From Aliarcobacter sp017996075 (GTDB lineage Bacteria; Campylobacterota; Campylobacteria; Campylobacterales; Arcobacteraceae), in assembly GCF_051062515.1 (NCBI RefSeq), contig NZ_JAMXEK010000007.1: a stretch of DNA of 64,000 nt; one strand, 5' to 3'. The position numbers were made by a program, and so were the translations under genes. Below, in pieces: positions 16,120 to 26,400 of this stretch. The first letter of the stretch is position 1. Each line of letters opens with the position of its first letter. The notes below the pieces were generated by a model. That model saw only the letters and a list, made by a program, of their open reading frames with translations. It was not told the DNA's origin and did not search any database.

Positions 16120-16974
16120 TTAAAGTGTTTTTATAATTGGAGTAAATGCTTTTGTACTTACATTTACTTTTTCTCCAATTATTAAATTTTGAGTTTCTAT
16201 ATTTGAAATTACAACTTCTACAATTTGTTGACCAATAGCTACAATAGCAATATTTATAACATCAACTTTTATAATATCAAGTAGAACACCTTCAAAACTA
16301 AACTTTTGGCTTCCTTGAGTTTTAAGTAAAATATCTTTTGGTAAGCCATCATCTATAATTTTTCCATTTTTTAAAACTAAAACTCTAGATGCTAATTTAT
16401 ATATCTCACTTGGATCATGACTTACCATAATAGTTGTAGTTTTAAACTCTTTATGAAGTGTTAAAATCTCATCTTGAAGTTTTAATCTCATGTGAGGATC
16501 AAGAGCTGAAAGTGGTTCATCCATAAGAAGTATTTTTGGTCTTTTCATTAAAGCACGACAAAGACTAACACGCTGTTTTTGACCACCACTTAAAGAGTTT
16601 GGATATCTATTTTTAAGCTCATACAAATCTGTTAAGCTTAGAAGTTGTTTAGCTAAATCTTTATCTTTTTTTACATAAAGCAAATTATCAATTACACTTA
16701 AATTTGGAAATAGTGCATAATCTTGAAAAACAAATCCTATATCTCTTTTTTGAATAGGTTTTTTAATCTTTTCATTTAACCAAATTTCACCATCTACAAT
16801 AATCTCTCCAAAAGCTTCTTCAAGACCAGCAAGAACTCTTAAAAGTGTAGTTTTCCCACTTCCACTATCTCCACTTAATGCTACAAATTCGCCATTTTGT
16901 AAAGATAGATTTATATCTAAATTCATAACTCCATTTGAACCGTGAAGCTCTTTTTTTATACTTAAACTTATCAT
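16120..16974 (-). CDS. modC: Molybdate ABC transporter ATP-binding protein ModC
   Basis: A 284-residue ATPase that powers molybdate import. Walker A is 'ALSGDSGSGKTTLLR', the signature is 'LSGGQKQRVSLCRAL', and Walker B is 'KILLMDEPLSALDP', with the switch His in 'TIMVSHDPSEIY'. A C-terminal TOBE-like region (about 215-284) could bind molybdate, as in other ModC proteins. It is short compared with two-TOBE ModC (about 350). It overlaps modB by 4 bases. Confidence 0.9.
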   Translation of the reverse strand: MISLSIKKELHGSNGVMNLDINLSLQNGEFVALSGDSGSGKTTLLRVLAGLEEAFGEIIVDGEIWLNEKIKKPIQKRDIGFVFQDYALFPNLSVIDNLLYVKKDKDLAKQLLSLTDLYELKNRYPNSLSGGQKQRVSLCRALMKRPKILLMDEPLSALDPHMRLKLQDEILTLHKEFKTTTIMVSHDPSEIYKLASRVLVLKNGKIIDDGLPKDILLKTQGSQKFSFEGVLLDIIKVDVINIAIVAIGQQIVEVVISNIETQNLIIGEKVNVSTKAFTPIIKTL

Positions 16975-17666
16975 TTAGAAAAACCTATCTTTTTTTGCTT
17001 ACCATTGAAAATGTAAACAGCAAGTAAAGTTATGAAACTCATAATAATCATAATTAAACTATAAATATGTGCATTCTTATAATCTAAAATCTCAACAAAC
17101 TCATAAATTGCAATTGCTGCTACTCTTGTCTCATTTGGAATACTTCCACCAATCATCAAAACAACCCCAAACTCTCCAACAGTATGAGCAAAAGTTATGA
17201 TTAGAGCTGTTAAAAGCGATGGTTTGATATTTGGTAAAGCTATTAATAAAACTGTTTTAAATTTCCCTTTTCCACTAATATAACTAGCTTCAAGCATATT
17301 TTTATTTAAGCTTTCAAACCCACTTTGAAGAGGATTTACCATAAAAGGAAGACTATAAATACAACTTGCAATAATAATTCCATAAAAATTAAATACAAGT
17401 TTTATTCCAAAGTAGTCATTGAAAAATTGACCAATTGGAGAATTATGTGATAATCCCCAAAGAAGATAAAATCCTAAAACAGTTGGAGGAACAACTAAAG
17501 GCATAGTGCAAAGTGCTTCTAAAAATGGTTTAGCTTTTGACTTTGTTTGTGATAAATACCAGCTAAGTGGCAAACATAGCACAAACAAAATCAAAGTAGT
17601 AATAAATGCCAATTTAAATGAGAGCAAAAATGGTGCATAATCTACACTTAATAGATAATCAATCAT
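16971..17666 (-). CDS. modB: Molybdate ABC transporter permease ModB
   Basis: A 231-residue inner-membrane permease with about five helices and the EAA-type loop 'EASYISGKGKFKTVLLIALP' near residue 125 that contacts the ATPase. 'CTMPLVVPPTVLGFYLL' near residue 52 and 'TVGEFGVVLMIGG' near residue 161 are typical of ModB/CysT-type permeases. It overlaps the upstream TOBE gene by 8 bases and modC by 4, so the three are translationally coupled. Confidence 0.92.
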   Translation of the reverse strand: MIDYLLSVDYAPFLLSFKLAFITTLILFVLCLPLSWYLSQTKSKAKPFLEALCTMPLVVPPTVLGFYLLWGLSHNSPIGQFFNDYFGIKLVFNFYGIIIASCIYSLPFMVNPLQSGFESLNKNMLEASYISGKGKFKTVLLIALPNIKPSLLTALIITFAHTVGEFGVVLMIGGSIPNETRVAAIAIYEFVEILDYKNAHIYSLIMIIMSFITLLAVYIFNGKQKKIGFSK

Positions 17667-18051
17667 GTAATACCCTTAAAATTGATAAATCACTAGCTTT
17701 TATTAAAATATTTACAATATTTCCCTCTTGTAAATCAAGTCTTTTTGAAGACTCTTTTGTGATTATACTTTCAAAAGTAGTATCTCCTATTTTTAAAGAG
17801 ATACTACTTAATAACTCTCCATTTTCTATAGCAACTATTTTTGCAAGAGCTTGGTTTGATAAACTAATATCTTCTATATAGTTTTTTGAAATTATTACAT
17901 TTGATGGTTTTACCAAAAGTTTTACCTTTGATTCTAATTTAACTTCCTTGTGTAGTTCTAAACTCATCATTTTTAAAGTTATATTATTAAAATCAAACTC
18001 TACAATATTTAAACTATCAATAGTTTTTATATCTTTTACTCTTGCAATCAT
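17659..18051 (-). CDS. Free-standing TOBE/molybdopterin-binding (molbindin-like) protein
   Basis: A 130-residue protein that looks like two TOBE (Mop) domains: 'ARVKDIKTIDSLNIVEFD...' (about 1-65) and 'ALAKIVAIENGELLSSISLK' with 'GNIVNILIKASDLSILR' (about 68-128). The second repeat matches the Mop signature (A...I..GAV...V...GD..V...IK.S.V). Such domains bind molybdate or tungstate oxyanions and may store or sense them. It sits between modA and modB, as does a molybdenum-pterin-binding gene in Campylobacter jejuni. The first half is degenerate. Confidence 0.75.
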   Translation of the reverse strand: MIARVKDIKTIDSLNIVEFDFNNITLKMMSLELHKEVKLESKVKLLVKPSNVIISKNYIEDISLSNQALAKIVAIENGELLSSISLKIGDTTFESIITKESSKRLDLQEGNIVNILIKASDLSILRVLHD

Positions 18052-18061
18052 AATAGACTCT

Positions 18062-18808
18062 TTATTTTACTAAATAACCAAAATCAATAAAGATTTTTTT
18101 TGCATTATCACTCAAAATAAAGTCATAAAAGGCTTTTGCTTCTTTGTTATCTTTTGCTCTATTTAAAATAACAATTCCTTGATCAATTGGAGTATATAGT
18201 TTTGGATCTACACTTATCCAGTTAATATTCTCTTTGTATTGAGACATCTTTTCATCATATAAAGATGATTTTGCTATAAATCCAACATCAGCAGCTGTAA
18301 TTGCATAAGTAACTGCTTGAGATATAGATTCAGCATACACAAATTTACTCTCAACTTTATCTAAAATATTTGCATTTTGAAGTGCTTCAATAGTAGCTTT
18401 TCCATAAGGAGCAGTTTTTGGGTTTGCAATAGCAATTTTTTCAATATCTTTATTAGCAACCAAAGCAATACCTTTTGAGAAATCTAATGGTTTTGCACTT
18501 AACATTGCAACACTTCCTTGAGCATAAATAACTGGTTTTGTAGCAGTTAAGTTCTCTTTTTCTAAAGTTTCAGGGAATTTCATATCAGCACTCATAAAAA
18601 TATCAAAAGGAGCTCCATTTTGAATTTGAGTAGTAAACTTTCCACTAGCCCCTAAAACAACTTCAACTTTTGTATCTGGATTTGTTTTATTAAACTCAGC
18701 AATTAACTCATTTATTGCATAAGAAACATTTGCTGCAACAGCTATATTTATAGTACCAGCAAATATACTTGAACATAAAAATGTAAGTGCTAAAACAATT
18801 TTTTTCAT
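18062..18808 (-). CDS. modA: Molybdate-binding periplasmic protein ModA
   Basis: A 248-residue solute-binding protein. A Sec signal peptide (MKKIVLALTFLCSSIFA) leads into 'NIAVAANVSYAINELIAEF', with the ModA-type 'VVLGASGKFTTQIQNGAPFD' and the C-terminal 'FYDFILSDNAKKIF'. I start at the ATG at 18808 because AAGGAG lies 6 bases upstream. An in-frame TTG further upstream (18829) would put seven extra charged residues before the signal peptide and overlap modE. Specificity for molybdate over tungstate is inferred from operon context. Confidence 0.9.
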   Translation of the reverse strand: MKKIVLALTFLCSSIFAGTINIAVAANVSYAINELIAEFNKTNPDTKVEVVLGASGKFTTQIQNGAPFDIFMSADMKFPETLEKENLTATKPVIYAQGSVAMLSAKPLDFSKGIALVANKDIEKIAIANPKTAPYGKATIEALQNANILDKVESKFVYAESISQAVTYAITAADVGFIAKSSLYDEKMSQYKENINWISVDPKLYTPIDQGIVILNRAKDNKEAKAFYDFILSDNAKKIFIDFGYLVK

Positions 18809-18818
18809 AATTTTCTCC

Positions 18819-19601
18819 TTATTTTCCAATCATAATATCAGATGCTTTTATAATAACATCAACACTTGCTCCAACTTTTAAACCCATATTTTCTATAGAA
18901 TTTATAGTCACAATAGCAACAATTTTGTCTTCGTTTCCAATATTTACAACAACTTCAGCATTAACTGAACCAATATTTATCTCTTCAATATTTCCATTTA
19001 GGCTATTTCTAGCACTTAATTTCAAATTAGTTTGAGTTGATAACAAAACATTGCTAGATTTAATAACAGCAACAACTTCATCATTTATAGCTAATCCTAA
19101 GTTCTCAACAGAGCTATTTGTTATAATTGAAATAATAGATTTTCCACTTTTTAGTTTCATTTGAATTTCAGCATTAACTGCACCCAATGAAATTTTCTCA
19201 ATCGTCCCAATTATTTGGTTTCTTGCACTTATTTGCATTGATAGCCTCCTTATAGTTTTTAGTGTTCCACTGTTTAAATCAGTAATTCGGTTTAGATTTT
19301 CAATAAACTTTCTTTGCTCCTCTTTTAATAAACTATAAGTTGTCAAAAGATTTTCACCATATTGTGTAAGAGTAGTCCCACCACCGCCAGCTCCACCTGT
19401 TTCTCTTGTAACTATTGGTGAAATTGATAGATTATTCATAGCTTCAACAGCTTCCCAAGCAGATTTATAGCTCATAGGAACAAGAGCTGCTGCTTTGTTT
19501 ATTGAGCCTGTTTGTTTAATAGCTTTTAGAAGTTCAATTCTTTTTTCAAGTAAAAAAGGTTGATTTAAAAGCTCTAAAGTCAAATTAGATGATATTGCCA
19601 C
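18819..19601 (-). CDS. modE: Molybdate-responsive regulator ModE
   Basis: A 260-residue regulator. The N-terminal LysR-like winged helix 'AIKQTGSINKAAALVPMS' with 'SYKSAWEAVEAMNNL' binds DNA; two C-terminal Mop/TOBE domains (about 125-190 and 197-260, each with 'SARNQIIGTI' or 'SARNSLNGNI') bind molybdate. Full-length ModE represses the transport operon when molybdate is plentiful. It is the first gene of the operon, so it likely controls itself through the ModE-box-like repeat at 19615-19636, just upstream of its start. Confidence 0.92.
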   Translation of the reverse strand: MAISSNLTLELLNQPFLLEKRIELLKAIKQTGSINKAAALVPMSYKSAWEAVEAMNNLSISPIVTRETGGAGGGGTTLTQYGENLLTTYSLLKEEQRKFIENLNRITDLNSGTLKTIRRLSMQISARNQIIGTIEKISLGAVNAEIQMKLKSGKSIISIITNSSVENLGLAINDEVVAVIKSSNVLLSTQTNLKLSARNSLNGNIEEINIGSVNAEVVVNIGNEDKIVAIVTINSIENMGLKVGASVDVIIKASDIMIGK

Positions 19602-19614
19602 ATTTAGTCCTTAT

Positions 19615-19636
19615 GTTATATTTTAAGATATATAAC
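19615..19636. promoter_or_regulatory. ModE-box-like operator
   Basis: Inverted repeat GTTATAT (19615-19621) and ATATAAC (19630-19636) with 8 bases between, followed by G. E. coli ModE sites have the same CGTTATAT/ATATAACG half-sites. It lies 14-35 bases upstream of the modE start codon, where a repressor would block transcription. Confidence 0.7.
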
Positions 19637-19720
19637 GAATGAGAATATTAGCTTTATATACCTTAAGAAATAATGATTAATTTTTTAAAAATTATTGTAT
19701 TATGCCAAAATTAAATATTA

Positions 19721-19741
19721 AAAATATAACTCTTATATTTT
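19721..19741. promoter_or_regulatory. Palindrome upstream of DUF4010 gene
   Basis: AAAATATAA (19721-19729), CTC, TTATATTTT (19733-19741): perfect 9-base arms, 27 bases before the DUF4010 start. The inner ATATAA/TTATAT resembles ModE half-sites in the opposite orientation. It may be an operator or chance symmetry in AT-rich DNA. Confidence 0.3.
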
Positions 19742-19767
19742 AAGGTATTTTAAAATAGGGAACAAAT

Positions 19768-21015
19768 ATGCAGATACACGAGCTTTTACTACACATTCTT
19801 CCAGTAGTGATTTTTAGTTTTATAATAGGTTTGGAAGTAAGAGCCTATTTGACAAAATTTCACGAAAATGATGCTAGAGTTTTTTTTGGAACTACAAGAA
19901 CTTATGCTTTTTTGGGAATTTTAGGATTTATTTTATATGAGATAGAGCCAAAGAATTTTTCACTTTTTATAGTTGGATTTTTATCTATTACTTTTTTATA
20001 CTCAATTTTATATAAAAAAATGCTAGATACAGATAAAAATAGCATACTTTTATATATAGTTTCAATAATTGTATATAGTTTTGGACCTCTTGTAGGAATA
20101 TTTCCTCTTTGGATAAGTGCTTTAATATTTGTATTGGTTATATTTTTGTTAAACTCAAAAAAACGAATTTTGACTTTCCATCCAAAAATAAATATCTATG
20201 AATTAGAGACTTTTGGTAAAATTATTTTGCTTTCAGCAGTTGTTTTACCACTTCTTCCAACTGATAACAATATTCCATATTTAGGAATATCTTTATACAA
20301 AATATGGCTTACGGTTGTTGTAATTTCTACAATTTCATATATAAGTTATTTGGTTCAAAAATATATTTTCCCATCAAAAGGTGTTTTATTGACTGGTATT
20401 TTAGGTGGTGCATACTCTTCAACTGCTACAACAGTTGTATTATCAAAAAAAGCACAAGCAGTACAAGATACAAATATGTTTACAGCTTCTATAATAAGTG
20501 CAACTTTTATGATGTATTTACGACTTCTTATAATAGCTGCGATTTTTAATATTGAGGTGCTTAAAGTTATTGCTACACCTTATATAGTTTTTGGGCTTAT
20601 TACTTTGATTATATCTTTTGTGTATTATAAAAAAGCAACAGATGAAATCTCTACAATAGAGACAGAAGATAAAAATCCTTTGGAGCTGGGAACTGCTTTT
20701 GTATTTGCGATTTTATTTATTGTTACTATGTTTATTACAAATTTTGTGGTAAATAATTATGGAACAACAGGATTAAATATATTATCTTTTATTATAGGAA
20801 TGACAGATATAGACCCTTTTATTTTGGCTTTATTGACTGGAAAATATAATATTGATGCAGTTGCGGTTGCAAGTGCGATGTTAATTGCTACTGGAAGTAA
20901 CAATATTTTAAAAGCACTATATGCAGTTTGGTTTGGTAAGAAAAAAGCAGTTTCAAGTGCTTTTTGGCTTATTTCTCTAGGAGTTGCAACAATAGGTTTT
21001 GGTATATATATTTAA
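19768..21015 (+). CDS. DUF4010/MgtC-like membrane protein
   Basis: A 415-residue protein with about a dozen hydrophobic helices. The N-terminal third has an MgtC/SapB-like pattern ('FIIGLEVRAYLTKFHEND', 'GTTRTYAFLGILGFI'). The C-terminal part carries the DUF4010 (PF13194) hallmark 'GILGGAYSSTATTVVLSKKA' and 'GMTDIDPFILALL'. Its transport substrate is unknown. It is divergent from modE across a 166-base region with two palindromes, so co-regulation with molybdate genes is possible but unproven. Confidence 0.8.
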   Translation: MQIHELLLHILPVVIFSFIIGLEVRAYLTKFHENDARVFFGTTRTYAFLGILGFILYEIEPKNFSLFIVGFLSITFLYSILYKKMLDTDKNSILLYIVSIIVYSFGPLVGIFPLWISALIFVLVIFLLNSKKRILTFHPKINIYELETFGKIILLSAVVLPLLPTDNNIPYLGISLYKIWLTVVVISTISYISYLVQKYIFPSKGVLLTGILGGAYSSTATTVVLSKKAQAVQDTNMFTASIISATFMMYLRLLIIAAIFNIEVLKVIATPYIVFGLITLIISFVYYKKATDEISTIETEDKNPLELGTAFVFAILFIVTMFITNFVVNNYGTTGLNILSFIIGMTDIDPFILALLTGKYNIDAVAVASAMLIATGSNNILKALYAVWFGKKKAVSSAFWLISLGVATIGFGIYI

Positions 21016-21093
21016 TATTTTTACTTATTGTTACATTTTGTTTAAATTTTTAAAGAAGTTTTTAAAATAAATGTAAATAAAATAAACTTTTGT

Positions 21094-21185
21094 TATAATC
21101 CACCATCTTTTCGATTGATAAATGATGAGTATAAAACTTACAGCAGAAGTTTAACTAAAACACTATACTCATCACTTATTGATTA
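21094..21185 (+). ncRNA. Possible small RNA or bidirectional terminator
   Basis: A TATAAT box (21094-21099) precedes a stem made of TGATGAGTATA (21123-21133) and TATACTCATCA (21164-21174). After one mismatch the stem extends by eight more pairs. An inner hairpin AAACTT (21134-21139) / AAGTTT (21147-21152) sits in its loop. The stem ends in the LysR stop codon. It could be a short promoter-driven RNA or a terminator between convergent genes; no clear T-run follows on either strand. Confidence 0.35.
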
Positions 21186-22010
21186 AATATCCATTTTCTT
21201 TAAATAATCACTAATTTTTGGAATATTATCTCTTCTACAAATCAAACACGTTGGTATATTTGCTTCATCTTTTGGTAGTATAGTAATCTTTATATCTTTA
21301 TCATATCCCATCTTTTTTACTATGCTTGTAGGAAGTAAAGTTTTTCCCATCCCAACTTTTATACATGAAAGAATAGTCTCTAAATTTCCAAAAGGAAGAG
21401 TTTTTTCAACATATATATTTCTCTCTTTGTAATAGTTTTTTAGAAACTCATCATAAACACAACCATCTTTAAAACTTAAAGCTACATTTGGACTATTTTT
21501 TTCTTGTGGTTCTAAAATAGCTATCTCCTCTTCAAATTTTTTTAAAATCATCAAACTATCATTTGTTGGCTCTCCACTAATAAATGCAATATCTACTTTA
21601 TAGTCTAAAATTAGTTGCATAATATCTTTTGTAGTTCCAGTAAAAAGTTCTAATTGTATCTTTGGAAAATCTTCATGAAGTTTTAGTAAAAATGGAGAAA
21701 TTCTCACAACTGCATTGCAATCAGTAGAGCCTATTTTTAAAGAGCTTATTTGTTTATCTTCGCATAAGCTTGCTATTGAACTCTCCATTTTATGTATTAT
21801 TTCTAAAGCTTGTGGGTAAAATTTCTCTCCACTTGATGTTAAAATAACACCTTTTGGAACTCTATGAAAGAGTTCTAATCCTAAAACCTTTTCAAGCTGT
21901 TTTACTCTAGAAGTTACATTTGATTGAGCACATTTTAGCTCATTTGCTGCTATTGAGATACTTTTGTTGTTTGCAACACTTACAAAAACTTTTAATAAAT
22001 TCAAATCCAT
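21183..22010 (-). CDS. LysR-family transcriptional regulator
   Basis: A 275-residue regulator. The N-terminal winged helix-turn-helix is 'SISIAANELKCAQSNVTSRV' with 'LEKVLGLELFHRVPKG'; an effector-binding domain follows (about 90-275). I start at the ATG at 22010, which has AAGGA 8 bases upstream and begins MDLNLLKVF as LysR proteins usually do; an ATG 27 bases further upstream lacks a ribosome site. It is divergent from the MFS transporter gene with 93 bases between, the standard LysR layout, so it probably controls that transporter. The inducer is unknown. Confidence 0.88.
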   Translation of the reverse strand: MDLNLLKVFVSVANNKSISIAANELKCAQSNVTSRVKQLEKVLGLELFHRVPKGVILTSSGEKFYPQALEIIHKMESSIASLCEDKQISSLKIGSTDCNAVVRISPFLLKLHEDFPKIQLELFTGTTKDIMQLILDYKVDIAFISGEPTNDSLMILKKFEEEIAILEPQEKNSPNVALSFKDGCVYDEFLKNYYKERNIYVEKTLPFGNLETILSCIKVGMGKTLLPTSIVKKMGYDKDIKITILPKDEANIPTCLICRRDNIPKISDYLKKMDI

Positions 22011-22103
22011 ATCATTTTTCCTTATATCACCTATCATTATTGATTATTTGACACAAAATAACTATTCGTGATATTATGCCAAAAATTATAAGAGAGCTAG
22101 ATT

Positions 22104-23288
22104 ATGATAAAAAGATTGTTTAATCGAAATGATAATATTGCGATTTTAATCGCTGGGATTTTTTCAATAATTATTGGTCTTGGAGTTGCAAGATTTGCAT
22201 TTACAGGTCTTATTCCTGCTATGCTCGATGATTATTTGACTATCAAATTTGTTGGAATTTTAGCTTCACTAAATTTTGCTGGATATTTAAGTGGTTCTAT
22301 TTTTTCAATTTTTGTAAAAGATATAAACTTCAAAGTATATTTATATAGATTTGGTATTTTTTTAGCCATTTCTACAACTTTTATTTTGGCATATAGTGAC
22401 AACAACACACTTTGGATGGTAGGAAGAGTATTAGCTGGATTTGCAGGTGCTATGTGTTTGATTGTTGGAACATCTATTGTTATGCAAAAACTTACAATAA
22501 AAAGTAAAACAAAAGCTATGGGAATACATTTTAGTGGAATTGGTTTTTCTATTTTAACAACAGATTTATTAGCAAGATTTGTTTTAAGTTTAAATTATTC
22601 TTGGAGAGATAGCTGGGCAGTTTTAGCTGTTTTTGCAATCATTTTATCTTTGTATAGTGTATATATTTTATCATTTGATAAAGAGGTAAAACAAAATGCA
22701 GTAAAAGTAAAGTTTGATATCTCTATATTTACTCCTTTTGTAATAGTTTTAATTATTGCATATTTTACAGAGGGTGTTGGATTTGTAGTACAAGCTACAT
22801 TTTTGCCAGATATTATAAACAACCTTAAAGGTCTTGAAGGTTATGGAAGTCTTACTTGGACACTAGTTGGAGTTGCTGGAATTCCATCTTGTATTATTTG
22901 GATGCTTTTAGCTCATAGATTTGGAAGTTCAAATATTATTATAATAGCTCTTTTGCTTCAAGCAGTTGGGATTTTAATACCTGCTTTTAGCTCAAATATC
23001 TACTTAAATCTTTTAAGTGGAGTTTTGTATGGAGGTACTTTTATAGGACTTGTAGCACTTTTTATGAATCTTGGAGGTCAGCTATCACGTGGAAACCCTG
23101 TCGTTTTAATGGGAGCAATGACATCTTCATATGGAATAGGGCAGGTAATCGCACCACTTTATAGTGTATATTTTATTGAAAAATATGGAAACTATGATTA
23201 TGCACTATATCTTACAGCTTTTATTGTTTTGGGAGGAGCGGTTTTGCTACTACTAGCCAAAAAATTTGAGCCAAAAGATATAGAGTAG
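22104..23288 (+). CDS. YbfB/YjiJ-family MFS transporter
   Basis: A 394-residue transporter with about 12 helices. The N-terminal 'GIFSIIIGLGVARFAFTGL' and 'PAMLDDYL' match the YbfB/YjiJ branch of the major facilitator superfamily, as does 'GRVLAGFAGAMCLIVGTSI'. The substrate is unknown. The divergent LysR gene is the likely regulator. A good Rho-independent terminator lies 71 bases after the stop. Confidence 0.82.
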   Translation: MIKRLFNRNDNIAILIAGIFSIIIGLGVARFAFTGLIPAMLDDYLTIKFVGILASLNFAGYLSGSIFSIFVKDINFKVYLYRFGIFLAISTTFILAYSDNNTLWMVGRVLAGFAGAMCLIVGTSIVMQKLTIKSKTKAMGIHFSGIGFSILTTDLLARFVLSLNYSWRDSWAVLAVFAIILSLYSVYILSFDKEVKQNAVKVKFDISIFTPFVIVLIIAYFTEGVGFVVQATFLPDIINNLKGLEGYGSLTWTLVGVAGIPSCIIWMLLAHRFGSSNIIIIALLLQAVGILIPAFSSNIYLNLLSGVLYGGTFIGLVALFMNLGGQLSRGNPVVLMGAMTSSYGIGQVIAPLYSVYFIEKYGNYDYALYLTAFIVLGGAVLLLLAKKFEPKDIE

Positions 23289-23358
23289 AAACTCAAATAA
23301 GCCTAAAATAACTCTTTATATAAAAAATAAGTAAAAAAATTTAAAAAATTATCAAAAA

Positions 23359-23390
23359 ATCACCCCAATGGGTGATGTTTTAATTTTTTT
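23359..23390 (+). terminator. Rho-independent terminator after MFS gene
   Basis: ATCACCC (23359-23365), loop CAAT, GGGTGAT (23370-23376), then GTTTTAATTTTTTT. It insulates the adhesin gene from the MFS gene. Confidence 0.85.
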
Positions 23391-23433
23391 ATTTTGATAA
23401 AATATTCAACTTTATTATTAATAGGAGATAATT

Positions 23434-26400
23434 ATGGCAAATTTAGCACAAATACAATCAATTGCACAGGGGCAATTTTTCGTAAAAGATTCTCTAGGAA
23501 ATTTAACTGAGTTAAAAGTAGGTGACACTGTATCTTTAAATGATACAATAGTTGCTGCAAGCTCAAATACAGATTTGTCAAAAATAGAAATACTTTTTGA
23601 TACAAATGAACTAATAACACTAAGTCAAGGTGAACAACTTTTAGATGCTACTTTACTAGCAAGTACTTTTGGAAATGAAGAGTTGGCATTTGATAAACAA
23701 GAAGTAGATGAAACTCTAAATGCTTGGAATAATACAGAAGCTGGTGATGCAACAGATATGGAGACAGCAGCAGGTGATGTAACAGAACAAGCAACAAATG
23801 CTGGTGATGAAAGAGCTGCTGATGGAGGAGCTTTAAGAAGTAAGTTTAACTCAAGAGATGGTGATGCTACTGATATAGTAAGTGACTTAAGAGAGGCTTC
23901 ATGGACAGGTGGAATAGAAGGAACAATACAAGATACTGAAAATATGCTTTTAGAAGATCCTTTGCCTTTAGTTTATACTATTATCGAAGGTATTGATGTT
24001 GTAAATGAAGGTGATAGTGCAAATTATGTTGTAAAACTTCAAGATGCTGCTGGAAATCCAGTAATTGCAACTCAAGATACAATAATATATGTAAGATATA
24101 CAAATAAAACAACTCAAGATGGAGATACTCAATATAATAATGAAAATATTATAGAAGTAGTAATCAAAGCAGGTACTAGTCAAACTGAGTTTACAATTAA
24201 GACAAATGATGATTATTTGGCTGACAATGGTGAAATTTATAATGTAGCAATAACTGGAAACAACTCTACAGAGTTTGATATGAGAACAGGAGATGTAGCT
24301 GGAAATAAAACAAATGTAGATACTACAATCTTAGATAATACAACAATAAATCCAAATGAAGATAGTAAAGTTGAATCTGATATGGAAAAAGTAGTTTTAA
24401 AAATAGTTGCAGCCGATAAAGATGGAAACCCAATTAAAGGTACAGATGGAAACTATTTAACAACAAATGAAGTTCCAGAGGGAGATAATGCATATTATGT
24501 AGTATTGGCATTTGAACCAAATACAACTAAATTTAATGATAATACAAAATTAGATATTCAAAGTGGAACAGTAGAAGTAAAAACATTTGATAAAGATGCA
24601 ACTGGAACAACAACACAAACAAAAGAAGATGGAACACAAGATTATGTTTCAAAAACTCAAAAAGTTGAATTAGGGAAAGTAATATCTGTAGAAACATTAG
24701 ATGATTGGAAAGCAGATAATGGTGAACAATATGAGATAAAAATTACAGATAAGTCATATGAACATCCAACAACAGGTGCAGTGTATGAGAATGTAGTTAC
24801 AGATAAAGATCCAATAACAACAATAATTAAAGATAATACAACAACAAATCCAAATAATCCAAGTACAATTGAAAATAATCAAGAAAATGTAATTTTAAAA
24901 ATAGTAGCAGTTGATAAAGATGGAAATCCATTATTCGAAGTAGATGGAAAAACTTTTAAAACTACAAGTGAAGTAGTAGAAGGAGATAGTGCATATTATA
25001 AAGTATTTGCTTTTGCTCCTGATTCAAAAGAGTTTAATACAGATACAAAACTTCCAGATATTTTACAAGATGGAACCGTTACAGTTAAAACAGGAGATAT
25101 TGGAGCTATTGGAGTTCAATCTCAAACTGCAAATGATGGTTCTCAAGATTATATTTCGAAAACTCAATCTAATATAAAAGTTGGAGAGACTATTTTTACT
25201 GTTAAAACAATAGATGATTATAAAGCAGAAACTAAAACAAATGAAACATTTAAAGTTGAGATAGAAAATGGTTCGTATAAACACCCAAATAATGATGGTA
25301 AAGATGCAATATATGAAAATGTAACTATAGACCCAACAGTTGCAACTACTATAATAGTAGATAATAATTCAACAAAAAATGCAGATGTTGTTGTGGGTGG
25401 TTCGGATACAAATAGTACTACTTATGGAGCAGAAGATACAGTATATGCAGTAATTACAGCAAATAAATCTTCAGTAGCTGAAGGTGAAGTAGTTACATAC
25501 ACAGTTAAACTTGTAGATTATAAAGGAAATGAAGTAAAAGTTTCAAATCCTACAGATGTAACTATTAAATTTTCTGGTTCAACAACAAATCCAGCTGATT
25601 TAAAGGATTTATTGAAAATTAATGGTATAGAAGTTACTGACACTACAAAAGATACTTTTACTATTGAAATTCCCAAAGATGAATCATCTATAAATTTTAC
25701 AATTGAAACAAAAGATGATGCTTATACAGAAGGGAAAGAAAGTTATACATTAAAAATAGAAGATGTAAATACTGAAGAATTTGAAAATATTAAATTCAAT
25801 GAATATACAGGATTAGACACTACAAAAGTACCAAATCCATCAAATACTACAACTACAGAAATAAATGATAATAGTACAGAAGTAAAAATTGTACTTGTTG
25901 CTGTAGGTTCTGCTACAACTACAATTGAAGATATTACTGATAGCAATGGAAAATTAATATACGAAGATAAAAATATAACTCCTGAAAGCGGTAAATTGTA
26001 CTATGTAGCAGTTGCTGTTGATAAAGACAATAATGTACTTATACAAGATGGTAAAGTAAAAGTTTCAACATATGATGTAGCTGATGGTGCAAAAGGTGGA
26101 AATTCTGTTAAACCTCCACTTGATGGAAGTGAAGATTATCAATCTTTAAAAGACAAAGAAGTATCTCTTGGAGAAGTATTTGACGTACAAACAAATGATG
26201 ATTATGTAAGAGATAATAATGAAACATTTACTGTAAAAATAGATTCTATTGTAGATGGGAGTAAATATGAAAACCCATCTGTAGATACAACAAAAGATAC
26301 AGTAACATCTACAATTAAAGATAATGTACCAGTAAAAAATCATCAAGTTGATAATATTGGTGGAATTGATGGAACGGTTTACGGTAAAGAAGATACAGTA

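Noticed and set aside
20304..20549. Open frame of 81 codons inside the DUF4010 gene
   Set aside because: It is out of frame with the recognised gene and rich in Cys/Tyr/Asn from off-frame reading; no ribosome site.
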